Positions 57,556-64,000 of a DNA stretch of 64,000 bases are shown one piece after another. The stretch comes from an uncultured Bacteroidales bacterium. Its GTDB lineage: Bacteria; Bacteroidota; Bacteroidia; Bacteroidales; Paludibacteraceae. The first letter of the stretch is position 1; each line of letters opens with the position of its first letter. A program made the position numbers and the translations under genes. Under the pieces are notes generated by a model. It had not been told where the DNA came from. It ran no database searches and saw nothing but the letters and a program-made list of their open reading frames with translations. Where the stretch lies: positions 186,001 to 250,000 of the forward strand of contig CAKVEC010000002.1 of NCBI GenBank assembly GCA_934728255.1, given 5' to 3'.

Positions 57556-58002
57556 ATGAGTGGCAAAGCAATCCTGCTCAATTACATTAAGTTTGCCGTA
57601 TCCACACTGTGTGGTACTGCGGTGGATATGTTATTGTTGTGGGTATGCTCGCACTACTTATTCACCGATTATTTCGGACAGTACATCTTGTCGCCGTCTA
57701 TTTCATTCGAGGGTGCGGTGCTGACCAATTATGTGGTGGCGCGTCATTTTGTATGGCACGACCGTGTTTCGGGAGAGTCTCTGAAATATAGGGTCTTCCG
57801 CTTCTTCGGGTACAATGCGTCCTGTCTGAGCGGCTTTGCCGTCAAGATGGGCTTCTTGTTGCTGCTGCAGCGGCTGTTTGCGTGGGATGTATTGATATGC
57901 AATATCGTAGCATTGGCATTCTCCGGTATATTTAACTTTGTGCTTCAGGAATTTGTGGTGTTCCGCACCAAGACGCGCCGTCCGTCCGATAAGACGAAAT
58001 GA
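57556..58002 (+). CDS. GtrA-family membrane protein
   Basis: 148 residues with four hydrophobic segments (IKFAVSTLCGTAVDMLLLWV, FEGAVLTNYVVARHFVWHDR, LSGFAVKMGFLLLLQRLFAW, NIVALAFSGIFNFVLQEFVV). GtrA proteins are thought to flip or handle polyprenyl-phosphate-linked sugars for cell-surface glycosylation. It overlaps the next gene by 4 nt. Confidence 0.9.
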   Translation: MSGKAILLNYIKFAVSTLCGTAVDMLLLWVCSHYLFTDYFGQYILSPSISFEGAVLTNYVVARHFVWHDRVSGESLKYRVFRFFGYNASCLSGFAVKMGFLLLLQRLFAWDVLICNIVALAFSGIFNFVLQEFVVFRTKTRRPSDKTK

Positions 58003-60662
58003 GAATCTCCCGTTATATACTTGCGTGCCTGTTGTTGGTGTGTTGTGCAACAATCCGGGCAGATGTCGTGTCGGGGCACGTATCTGACTCCGAAACGGGG
58101 GAGGCGTTGCCTTTTGTGCAGATCTACTACGAGGGTACCGCAACAGGTACCACGTCCGACTTGGATGGCAATTTCACGATAGAACTTTTACCGCAGCATA
58201 AGGCTCTCACATTCCAAATGATGGGCTATAAGCCCGTATCTATTTCCACACGCAAGTTGAAGGAACAGATGGATGTAGTCTTGCATCCGGATGCCTACCT
58301 GCTGGAGGACGTGGTAGTCAAGCCAACAAAGGAGAAACAAAAATACCGCCGCAAAGGGAATCCTGCCGTGGAACTTATTCGCAAAGTGATTGCCAATAAG
58401 GATAGTGCCAACATACGCGGCGGGGAGCCGTATAAGGTGCAAGCCTACGAGAAACTCACCCTTGCGCTGGATAATTTCAATTTCGATTTCAATAAGAGCA
58501 AGTTTTGGAAGCAGTTCCTTTTTATGCAGAACTACATAGATACCTCTATGTTCGATTCCGTCCCCGTGCTGACGATTGATTTGCGCGAAGAGTTGTCCGA
58601 CCTGTATAAGAAAGGGAAAGGCTCATCTTCTGGCAAGACCTATATCAAGGCACAACGTGTACAGGGGTTGGAAGAAGTGATACGAATGGAGAGCCTGACT
58701 GCCGATTTGGAAACAATGTTCAAAGAGGTGGATATCTATCAGGACAACATCGCCGTTATGCAGAATCGCTTCGTCAGCCCGCTTTCTTCCTCGCTGGCTG
58801 TGTCTTATTACCAATACTATATCCAAGATACGCTGATGATGAACGGAGTGGAGTGTATCGACTTGGCGTTTGTGCCGGTAAACAGCGAGAGTTACAGTTT
58901 TACAGGACACCTCTATATAGTCAACGACAGTACATACAAGTTAAAGAGTTATACTATGGCGGTGCCGAAGCGTATCAACCTCAACTTTGTCAGCGATTTC
59001 TCTATCTGCCAGTCTTACACACAACTGACAGACGGCACGTGGATACCCGAGAAACAGGATCTGTTTGCCAAATTTTACGTCCTTTCCAAGAAACGCCAAC
59101 TGTATGCCCATCAGGCGCGTATTTATAACGACTATGTAATCGGGCAGGAGCCGGACAAATCGGTATTCGGTAGAATGTCAGGCTATGTTATGACCTCCGA
59201 TAGTGTGCATAAATATAAGCGGGACGATTGGAAAGAAATGCGTACCGAGCCGCTAACTGCCAAAGAATCAGTGATAGACAGTTTGGTAACGGAATTACGC
59301 CGCGTACCTGTTTTCACCGGCTTGGTGCGTACGGTCGAGACCTGCTTCTCCGGATATATCTCCACTGCATCAGACCCCGCCAAGAGCAAGATTGACATCG
59401 GTCCTGTCTTTAACACCATTCACTATAACCCGTTGGAGGGAGTTCGGTTGCGTGTAGGTTGCCTTTCCACGGCGAACCTCCACCCGCAATTCTTCTTTTA
59501 TACGTATGTCGCCTTCGGGTGCAAAGATTTGCGCCCCAAGTACAATGCCACGTTCATCTATTCTTTCAACAAAAAGAAATACCATCCCTATGAACCGATA
59601 CGCCACGCATTGTATCTGTCGGGGCAATACGATGTAGAGGTGCCGGGGCAGATTTACAGCATGCTCGACCGCGACCACCTGTTTATGTCTTCTTTCCTGA
59701 TGCCCAATACCCCCTTGCGGCAGTTCCAATATGTCCATACCGCCAAACTTCGCTACCAGAAAGAATGGCCGAACAAGTTCAGCATACAGGCGTGGGCGCA
59801 GTATCAGAACAACGAGGCGGCAGGGTCTTTGTCCTACCGGCGTATCACCGACATACAACCGGACGGCTCTTATACCGCCGTACCCGTGAAGACATTCAAT
59901 GATTATCAGGTCGGGGTGGAATTGCGCTATGCGCCGGGCGATTTCGCCAGTTGCAACCGGATAGGCAAGGAGGCGTTCTTCAATATGGAGCGCGATGCAC
60001 CTGTTATCTCGTTGAGCCACCAATTCGGTTATACCGACGACCGCTTTTTCTACAACTATACCGCCTTTACGGCAGAGAAACGCTTTTGGCTGTCCTCTTT
60101 CGGGCATATTGATCTGCGCTTGCAGGGGGGAATACAATGGAACAAGGTGCCTTTCACCAAGTTGTATGTGCCGAGTAGCAACCAGTCTTTTTTGCTGGCG
60201 CTCAACTCGTTCAACCTGATGCAACCGATGGAATTTCTGTTTGACAAGTACGTGTCATTGTATGCCACCTACTACCTGAAAGGCTGGATACTCAACCGTA
60301 TTCCCGGTATCAACCGCCTGCAACTCCGCGAGGTGATTTCGTTCAGCGGCATCTACGGTGGGGTGAGCAAACGCAATAATCCGCTGTTGCTCAGCGAGTA
60401 TGCCGTACAGAATGCGGCAAGTACGGACATATCCGCCGAAACCTCCGCCCCCTCTTTCCCCGCCACCAAATACGAGAACCTCTATGTCTTTCCCGAGACA
60501 AGCCGCGTCCTGGGAAACTGGCCTTATATGGAGATGACGGTCGGATTGGAAAACATTTTCAAACTCATTCGTATAGACTATGTGCGCCGCCTCACCTATA
60601 CCGAAGGACTGACCGGTTGGCAGAAAAACAGCATCCGCCTTACATTCCGTTTCACCTTGTAG
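57999..60662 (+). CDS. CarboxypepD_reg-like/DUF5686 outer-membrane protein
   Basis: 887 residues. Signal peptide MRISRYILACLLLVCCATIR then A, a carboxypeptidase-regulatory-like domain (VVSGHVSDSETGEALPFVQI, TSDLDGNFTIELLPQHKALT) to about residue 105, and a long DUF5686 region. Its C-terminal half is rich in alternating beta-strands (FFFYTYVAFGCKDLRPKYNA, DRFFYNYTAFTAEKRFWLSS) and ends in NSIRLTFRFTL, a typical outer-membrane barrel end. The family is common in Bacteroidota; no activity is known. It is the last gene of the three-gene operon. Confidence 0.88.
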   Translation: MRISRYILACLLLVCCATIRADVVSGHVSDSETGEALPFVQIYYEGTATGTTSDLDGNFTIELLPQHKALTFQMMGYKPVSISTRKLKEQMDVVLHPDAYLLEDVVVKPTKEKQKYRRKGNPAVELIRKVIANKDSANIRGGEPYKVQAYEKLTLALDNFNFDFNKSKFWKQFLFMQNYIDTSMFDSVPVLTIDLREELSDLYKKGKGSSSGKTYIKAQRVQGLEEVIRMESLTADLETMFKEVDIYQDNIAVMQNRFVSPLSSSLAVSYYQYYIQDTLMMNGVECIDLAFVPVNSESYSFTGHLYIVNDSTYKLKSYTMAVPKRINLNFVSDFSICQSYTQLTDGTWIPEKQDLFAKFYVLSKKRQLYAHQARIYNDYVIGQEPDKSVFGRMSGYVMTSDSVHKYKRDDWKEMRTEPLTAKESVIDSLVTELRRVPVFTGLVRTVETCFSGYISTASDPAKSKIDIGPVFNTIHYNPLEGVRLRVGCLSTANLHPQFFFYTYVAFGCKDLRPKYNATFIYSFNKKKYHPYEPIRHALYLSGQYDVEVPGQIYSMLDRDHLFMSSFLMPNTPLRQFQYVHTAKLRYQKEWPNKFSIQAWAQYQNNEAAGSLSYRRITDIQPDGSYTAVPVKTFNDYQVGVELRYAPGDFASCNRIGKEAFFNMERDAPVISLSHQFGYTDDRFFYNYTAFTAEKRFWLSSFGHIDLRLQGGIQWNKVPFTKLYVPSSNQSFLLALNSFNLMQPMEFLFDKYVSLYATYYLKGWILNRIPGINRLQLREVISFSGIYGGVSKRNNPLLLSEYAVQNAASTDISAETSAPSFPATKYENLYVFPETSRVLGNWPYMEMTVGLENIFKLIRIDYVRRLTYTEGLTGWQKNSIRLTFRFTL

Positions 60663-60663
60663 A

Positions 60664-60695
60664 TTTGCAGGGATGATTTTTTTTTAGTATCTTTG
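60664..60695 (+). promoter_or_regulatory. Promoter for rfbC
   Basis: TTTG (60664-60667), 20 nt, TATCTTTG (60688-60695), directly behind the preceding stop codon. Confidence 0.8.
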
Positions 60696-60727
60696 CAGGC
60701 ACTTTTCAAAAAACAGGCAGGACAGCA

Positions 60728-61276
60728 ATGAATGTGATAAAAACTCCCATTGACGGGCTGGTGGTCATCGAACCACAGGTATTCCGTGACGCACGCGGCT
60801 ATTTCGTAGAGACCTACAACGAACGACGCTACCGCGAAGCGGGGATCGATGCGGCGTTTGTGCAGGACAACCAGTCCTGTTCGTCGTATGGCGTGGTGCG
60901 CGGGCTGCATTTCCAGCGTCCGCCATATACACAAGCCAAACTGGTGAGTTGTACAGTGGGCAAAGTGCTGGATGTGGCAGTCGACCTGCGCAAAGACAGC
61001 CCCACTTACGGGCAGTGGTACTCCGTGGAGTTGTCGGCGGATAACCATCGTCAGTTCTTCATTCCCCGCGGGTTCGCACACGGTTTCTCCGTGCTGAGTG
61101 AGACGGCTGTTTTTACATATAAGTGCGACAATCTCTACCACCCCGAAGCCGACGGCGGGTTGCTGCTTTCCGACCCTGACCTGAATATCGACTGGCAAGT
61201 ACCTGCAGAAGCACGCATCTTGAGCGACAAAGACAAGAAACACCCCCTGCTCAAGGACTTGGACAACCCCTTTTAG
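60728..61276 (+). CDS. rfbC: dTDP-4-dehydrorhamnose 3,5-epimerase
   Basis: 182 residues, a cupin-fold enzyme. It epimerises C3 and C5 of dTDP-4-keto-6-deoxyglucose in dTDP-L-rhamnose synthesis for surface polysaccharide. It has VFRDARGYFVETYNERRYRE, FVQDNQSCSSYGVVRGLHFQ with the catalytic His, LDVAVDLRKDSPTYGQW and FFIPRGFAHGFSVLSETAVF then TYKC. The pathway partner rfbD follows after 171 nt that contain 7- and 11-nt arrays. rfbA and rfbB are not in the window. Confidence 0.97.
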   Translation: MNVIKTPIDGLVVIEPQVFRDARGYFVETYNERRYREAGIDAAFVQDNQSCSSYGVVRGLHFQRPPYTQAKLVSCTVGKVLDVAVDLRKDSPTYGQWYSVELSADNHRQFFIPRGFAHGFSVLSETAVFTYKCDNLYHPEADGGLLLSDPDLNIDWQVPAEARILSDKDKKHPLLKDLDNPF

Positions 61277-61302
61277 TCAATGCGTAATGCATAATGTGTA
61301 AT
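61275..61302. repeat. 7-nt array overlapping the rfbC stop codon
   Basis: AGTCAAT, GCGTAAT, GCATAAT, GTGTAAT. The first unit includes the last two bases of the TAG stop. Confidence 0.8.
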
Positions 61303-61352
61303 TAAAAGCAGAGTATAGCAAAATTGAACATTTCTTGTATATAGAAAAGTAA

Positions 61353-61386
61353 GGTGGATGCGCTTAGGATGCGCATAGGATAGAAA
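61353..61386. repeat. 11-nt array in the rfbC-rfbD gap
   Basis: GTGGATGCGCT, TAGGATGCGCA, TAGGATAGAAA. Confidence 0.65.
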
Positions 61387-61423
61387 GACTTTCCTGCTCC
61401 GAAAAATAGAACATACCACACAT

Positions 61424-61444
61424 GTTAATTATTAATTATTAATT
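61424..61444. repeat. 7-nt array (ATTAATT x3) at the rfbD start
   Basis: GTTAATT, ATTAATT, ATTAATT ending 3 nt before the ATG, in the position where a ribosome binding site would be. No purine-rich site is present. Confidence 0.75.
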
Positions 61445-61447
61445 AAA

Positions 61448-62308
61448 ATGAATATCCTTATCACCGGTGCGAACGGTCAGTTGGGCAACGAAATGCGAAA
61501 CCTCTCTGCGCAGCACCCCGATCACACATATTTCTTCACAGACGTAGCCGAGTTGGACATCACCAACCGCGAAGCCATACATACGTTTGTGCGGGATAAC
61601 GCAATCGGTCTCATCGTGAATTGTGCCGCCTATACCAATGTGGACAAGGCGGAGGAGGACGAGCCGACGGCACGCCTCATCAATGCCGATGCGGTGGCAA
61701 ACTTAGCAAGTGCCGGTGCCAAAGTGATACACGTTAGCACCGACTACGTATTCTCCGGCGAGGGCTGGATACCCTGCCGTGAAGATGACCCCGTGGCACC
61801 GCGTACCGCCTACGGACGCACCAAATATGAGGGAGAGCAACAACTGCTGTCGCTCTGCCCCGAAGCAATCATCTTCCGTACCGCATGGCTCTATTCGCCC
61901 TATGGCAACAATTTTGTCAAGACGATGATTCGCCTCGGCTTGGAGCGTGAAGACTTAGGCGTAGTGTTCGACCAAGTGGGCACCCCCACCTGCGCTGCCG
62001 ACCTCGCCGCCGCTATCTTTGCCGCTATCGAAGCACCCGAATGGCACGCCGGCATCTATCATTTCACCAACGAGGGCGTCTGCTCATGGTTCGACTTTAC
62101 GGTGCAGATACATCGTCTCTACAACCAACTGACCGACGGGCAGAAAATCGCCTGCCGTGTGCGCCCGATCCTGTCCTCGGAATACCAATACAAAACCCCA
62201 CGCCCACACTATAGTGTGTTGGACAAGGCAAAAGTAAAACAGACCTTCGGCATTGAGATTCCCTATTGGACAGACTCGCTACGGGATTGTATCGCTAAAC
62301 TGCTATAA
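61448..62308 (+). CDS. rfbD: dTDP-4-dehydrorhamnose reductase
   Basis: 286 residues, an extended short-chain dehydrogenase. It makes dTDP-L-rhamnose from dTDP-4-keto-L-rhamnose with NAD(P)H. It has the cofactor motif ITGANGQLGNEM, CAAYTNVDKAEEDEPTARLI, HVSTDYVFSGEG, and the active site AYGRTKYEGEQQLL with Tyr-x3-Lys. It stands behind rfbC and directly in front of the DUF2461 gene (4-nt gap). Confidence 0.97.
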   Translation: MNILITGANGQLGNEMRNLSAQHPDHTYFFTDVAELDITNREAIHTFVRDNAIGLIVNCAAYTNVDKAEEDEPTARLINADAVANLASAGAKVIHVSTDYVFSGEGWIPCREDDPVAPRTAYGRTKYEGEQQLLSLCPEAIIFRTAWLYSPYGNNFVKTMIRLGLEREDLGVVFDQVGTPTCAADLAAAIFAAIEAPEWHAGIYHFTNEGVCSWFDFTVQIHRLYNQLTDGQKIACRVRPILSSEYQYKTPRPHYSVLDKAKVKQTFGIEIPYWTDSLRDCIAKLL

Positions 62309-62312
62309 TAAG

Positions 62313-63017
62313 ATGGCTGATTTCGATTTACGCATACCATTGGACTTTCTGTCCGAGTTGTCGCTGCATAACGACCGCGATTGGTTCAATGCCCACAAGG
62401 ATTGGTACACAGAGAGTTACAACCAATTCGTACGCTTTACGGAGGCATACCTCGCAGGACTGACCGAGATAGACACCACTCTTGCGGGACTGCAACCGAA
62501 AGATTGTATCTGGCGTATCTACCGCGATGTGCGGTTCTCGGCGGACAAACGCCCCTACAAAGAGTGGTTCGGTGTCTTCCCCGCTGCGCACGGAGGCAAG
62601 AAATCAATGCACGGCGGCTACTATGTCCATATCCAACCCGAGCATTGTATGTTTGCGGCGGGAATATGGTGCCCGTCGCCCGAGTTGCTGAAAACCTTGC
62701 GCAAAGAGATAGAAGCCAACTACGACGAGATAGAGGATATTATGGCAGCACCGGAATACAAGCGGTATTTCACCGATTTTGATACCGATGATATGCTCAA
62801 GAAAGTACCGCAGGGCTTTGACCCCGCTTTTGTACATGCCGACTGGCTCAAGCGCAAGTCGTTCACGTTCAGCACACCGCTTACCGACGAACAAGTCTGC
62901 TCCCCCGACTTTTTGAAACATATCTTGGATATCGCCTCCGCCGCCAAACCGCTCAACGACTTCCTCAACTACACCTTTGAGCAGTACGGCGAGTTCCCCT
63001 CCCGCTGCAGCAGATAA
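62313..63017 (+). CDS. DUF2461 family protein
   Basis: 234 residues from the ATG at 62313 (MADFDLRIPLDFLSELSLHN). An in-frame ATG at 62253 lies inside rfbD and would add 20 residues of rfbD antiframe, so it is rejected. Family segments: HNDRDWFNAHKDWYTESYNQ, WRIYRDVRFSADKRPYKEWF, GYYVHIQPEHCMFAAGIWCP. Cytoplasmic, function unknown. It starts 4 nt after rfbD, so it is probably cotranscribed with it. Confidence 0.93.
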   Translation: MADFDLRIPLDFLSELSLHNDRDWFNAHKDWYTESYNQFVRFTEAYLAGLTEIDTTLAGLQPKDCIWRIYRDVRFSADKRPYKEWFGVFPAAHGGKKSMHGGYYVHIQPEHCMFAAGIWCPSPELLKTLRKEIEANYDEIEDIMAAPEYKRYFTDFDTDDMLKKVPQGFDPAFVHADWLKRKSFTFSTPLTDEQVCSPDFLKHILDIASAAKPLNDFLNYTFEQYGEFPSRCSR

Positions 63018-63035
63018 ATAAAATATAAATATGCT

Positions 63036-63070
63036 GTTCATTGCGCATTATGCATTACGCATTGTGCATT
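63036..63070. repeat. 7-nt array (GCGCATT type, 5 units) upstream of tRNA-Arg
   Basis: GTTCATT, GCGCATT, ATGCATT, ACGCATT, GTGCATT, 35 nt; the reverse complement of the AATGCAT-type unit. It ends 7 nt before the tRNA. Confidence 0.9.
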
Positions 63071-63077
63071 GAAAAGC

Positions 63078-63149
63078 GGCCTTGTAGTTCAATGGATAGA
63101 ATACGGGTTTCCTAAACCTTAGATCCGAGTTCGATTCTCGGCAGGGCTA
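63078..63149 (+). tRNA. tRNA-Arg(CCT)
   Basis: 72 nt, no encoded CCA. Acceptor GGCCTTG pairs with CAGGGCT, D arm GTTC, anticodon CCT in GGTTTCCTAAACC, T arm CCGAG TTCGATT CTCGG. No -33/-7 promoter is visible in front of it; the 7-nt array occupies that position. Confidence 0.92.
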
Positions 63150-63167
63150 CTTCTTTTTTACGATCTT

Positions 63168-63821
63168 CTATGGGCGGCAGGTGATGTGGAAACACGCCTG
63201 CTGCCATTCGTATTTCACGTATATCCGTCCCGCACGTTGCTCGTTGAGCAATACCTGCCCGAGAACCAACTTAAGGTTGTCGGGTGTCATATAGTCACGC
63301 GTGGCAGTTACCTTGTCAAAATGGGTGTAGGTGATGTCGAAAGTCGTACCATAGCAGTGGCAGGAAGTGGTAACAGAGTTGATATTGCCGCTCTTTTGCA
63401 GTTGGCGCACGTCCTCTTGCGTACGCAGGACACTGCTCACGCGAAAGCGGTAGTGCGGCAAACCGTTGCGCTGCAAGATGTCGGCAAAACCTGCCCCGAT
63501 AGCGTCTAATTCACGGGCGGCAGAGGGAACAAGATAAGGAATGGAATGGGTAAGCGAGTCAATGATATAATTGTCTCCGGTACGCACTTGCTGCAATTGC
63601 CGGCGCATACGCTGCGCCTCAGCGCGGTCACGCGGCGGAGCAGACAAACCGAGTGCCTGCGCGGCTTTCAATTGCCGTGGCTGGTTGTCGTTAAATTTTT
63701 CCTTGTAACTGAATGTCCGCCCCGGATATGCCACCGGATGGTCTTCCACTATGCGCTCCTGCCCTACCCCGCCGCAGGCATCAAGCGCAATAAGAGCCGC
63801 ACACACAGCGGCTCTTATCAT
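63168..63821 (-). CDS. DUF5715 (M15-like peptidase fold) exported protein
   Basis: 217 residues from the ATG at 63821 (MIRAAVCAALIALDACGGVG, a signal with lipobox-like ALDAC). A TTG at 63848, two bases from the upstream stop, would add nine residues. Family segments are FRVSSVLRTQEDVRQLQKSG and SVTTSCHCYGTTFDITYTHF, which have the H-x-x-G-x-x-x-D arrangement of zinc-binding D-Ala-D-Ala carboxypeptidase-type M15 enzymes. It ends with KYEWQQACFHITCRP, another His that fits that fold. A role in cell-wall peptide cleavage is inferred. It follows cysS by 28 nt on the same strand. Confidence 0.87.
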   Translation of the reverse strand: MIRAAVCAALIALDACGGVGQERIVEDHPVAYPGRTFSYKEKFNDNQPRQLKAAQALGLSAPPRDRAEAQRMRRQLQQVRTGDNYIIDSLTHSIPYLVPSAARELDAIGAGFADILQRNGLPHYRFRVSSVLRTQEDVRQLQKSGNINSVTTSCHCYGTTFDITYTHFDKVTATRDYMTPDNLKLVLGQVLLNEQRAGRIYVKYEWQQACFHITCRP

Positions 63822-63849
63822 ATATCGTATTGCCCTCAATGCACTCAAT

Positions 63850-64000
63850 TTATATGCTCCATTCGAAGCCGTCCTTGGTGTCTTTGATGCTGAAACCCAG
63901 GTCGGTCAGGGCGTTGCGTATCTTGTCGCTGGTAGCCCAGTCTTTCTGTTTTTTGGCGTCTAAACGGATACCCAGCAGCAGGTCAATAGCCCCATGGTAG
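63850..64000 (-). CDS. cysS: Cysteine-tRNA ligase, C-terminal end (partial)
   Basis: Only the last about 49 codons are in the window. The translation includes LLLGIRLDAKKQKDWATSD, KIRNALTDLGFSIKDTKDGF and EWSI at the stop, the typical end of CysRS (R-x-x-A-x-x-x-K-x-W/F-x-x-S-D-x-I-R-x-x-L, then I-x-x-x-D-x-x-x-G-x-x-W). The enzyme charges tRNA-Cys in the cytoplasm. Confidence 0.9.
   Translation of the reverse strand, partial: YHGAIDLLLGIRLDAKKQKDWATSDKIRNALTDLGFSIKDTKDGFEWSI

Noticed and set aside
62253..62312. Upstream start of the DUF2461 gene
   Set aside because: Those 20 residues are the antiframe of rfbD's 3' end; the Met at 62313 matches the family start.

Overview
The window looks like chromosome of a member of the Bacteroidales (Bacteroidota) with a GC content near 50%. 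The evidence is a SusC/SusD pair, large secreted proteins ending in Por/type IX secretion (T9SS) sorting domains, CarboxypepD_reg-DUF5686, DUF3823 and DUF5715 proteins, and promoters of the Bacteroidota type (TTTG, about 20 nt, TAnnTTTG) in front of at least a dozen genes. The family cannot be fixed from this sequence; a Paludibacteraceae-like or Muribaculaceae-like gut or rumen organism would fit. There is no rRNA, CRISPR array, phage or complete insertion sequence.

Layout. 1-8.2 kb (minus strand): a large TPR protein cut by the window edge, a polyamine ABC transporter operon potABCD, and an exported thioredoxin-like protein. 8.8-16 kb (plus): a 2257-residue modular T9SS surface protein and a small membrane protein behind it. 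16.4-22.5 kb: a pectin/uronate block, made of a GH105-like hydrolase fused to a DUF4874/DUF4832 module, then uxaB (tagaturonate reductase) and uxaA (altronate dehydratase). 22.7-28.6 kb: recA, an FAD-dependent dehydrogenase, a secreted protein and a lone murG. 28.6-31.5 kb: a non-coding inverted-repeat element, a DUF1016/YhcG-type PDDEXK nuclease and an AraC regulator. 31.7-34.4 kb: a T9SS-type surface protein and a 38-residue companion peptide. 34.8-51.2 kb (minus): a polysaccharide utilisation locus with a membrane-spanning AraC sensor-regulator, a secreted CBM-like protein, a six-hairpin hydrolase candidate, SusC, SusD, a DUF3823 lipoprotein, a GH43-GH2 fusion lipoprotein and a galactose mutarotase lipoprotein. 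51.6-64 kb: housekeeping genes (gpmI, endonuclease I, a short-chain dehydrogenase, LD-carboxypeptidase, CDP-alcohol phosphatidyltransferase, GtrA, DUF5686, rfbC, rfbD, DUF2461, DUF5715 and the end of cysS) and three tRNA genes (Met, initiator fMet, Arg-CCT).

The most unusual feature is a dense set of short tandem arrays with fixed periods. One class has an 11-nt period, including three six-unit GGGTGATT arrays, AT-rich ATTAATGG-type arrays and several unrelated 11-mers. The other class has a 7-nt period, usually five units, so 35 nt. Together they occupy most intergenic gaps, and the 7-nt class also sits inside coding sequence in frame, in the TPR gene, twice in potA and in the FAD dehydrogenase. 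Two of the 11-nt arrays precede a hairpin whose 24-25 nt loop is almost identical between copies 27 kb apart while the stem differs. I regard this repeat system as the best candidate for something undescribed. The single-chain periplasmic-binding/transmembrane/AraC regulator, flanked by two matching ATGTTGCA palindromes, comes second.
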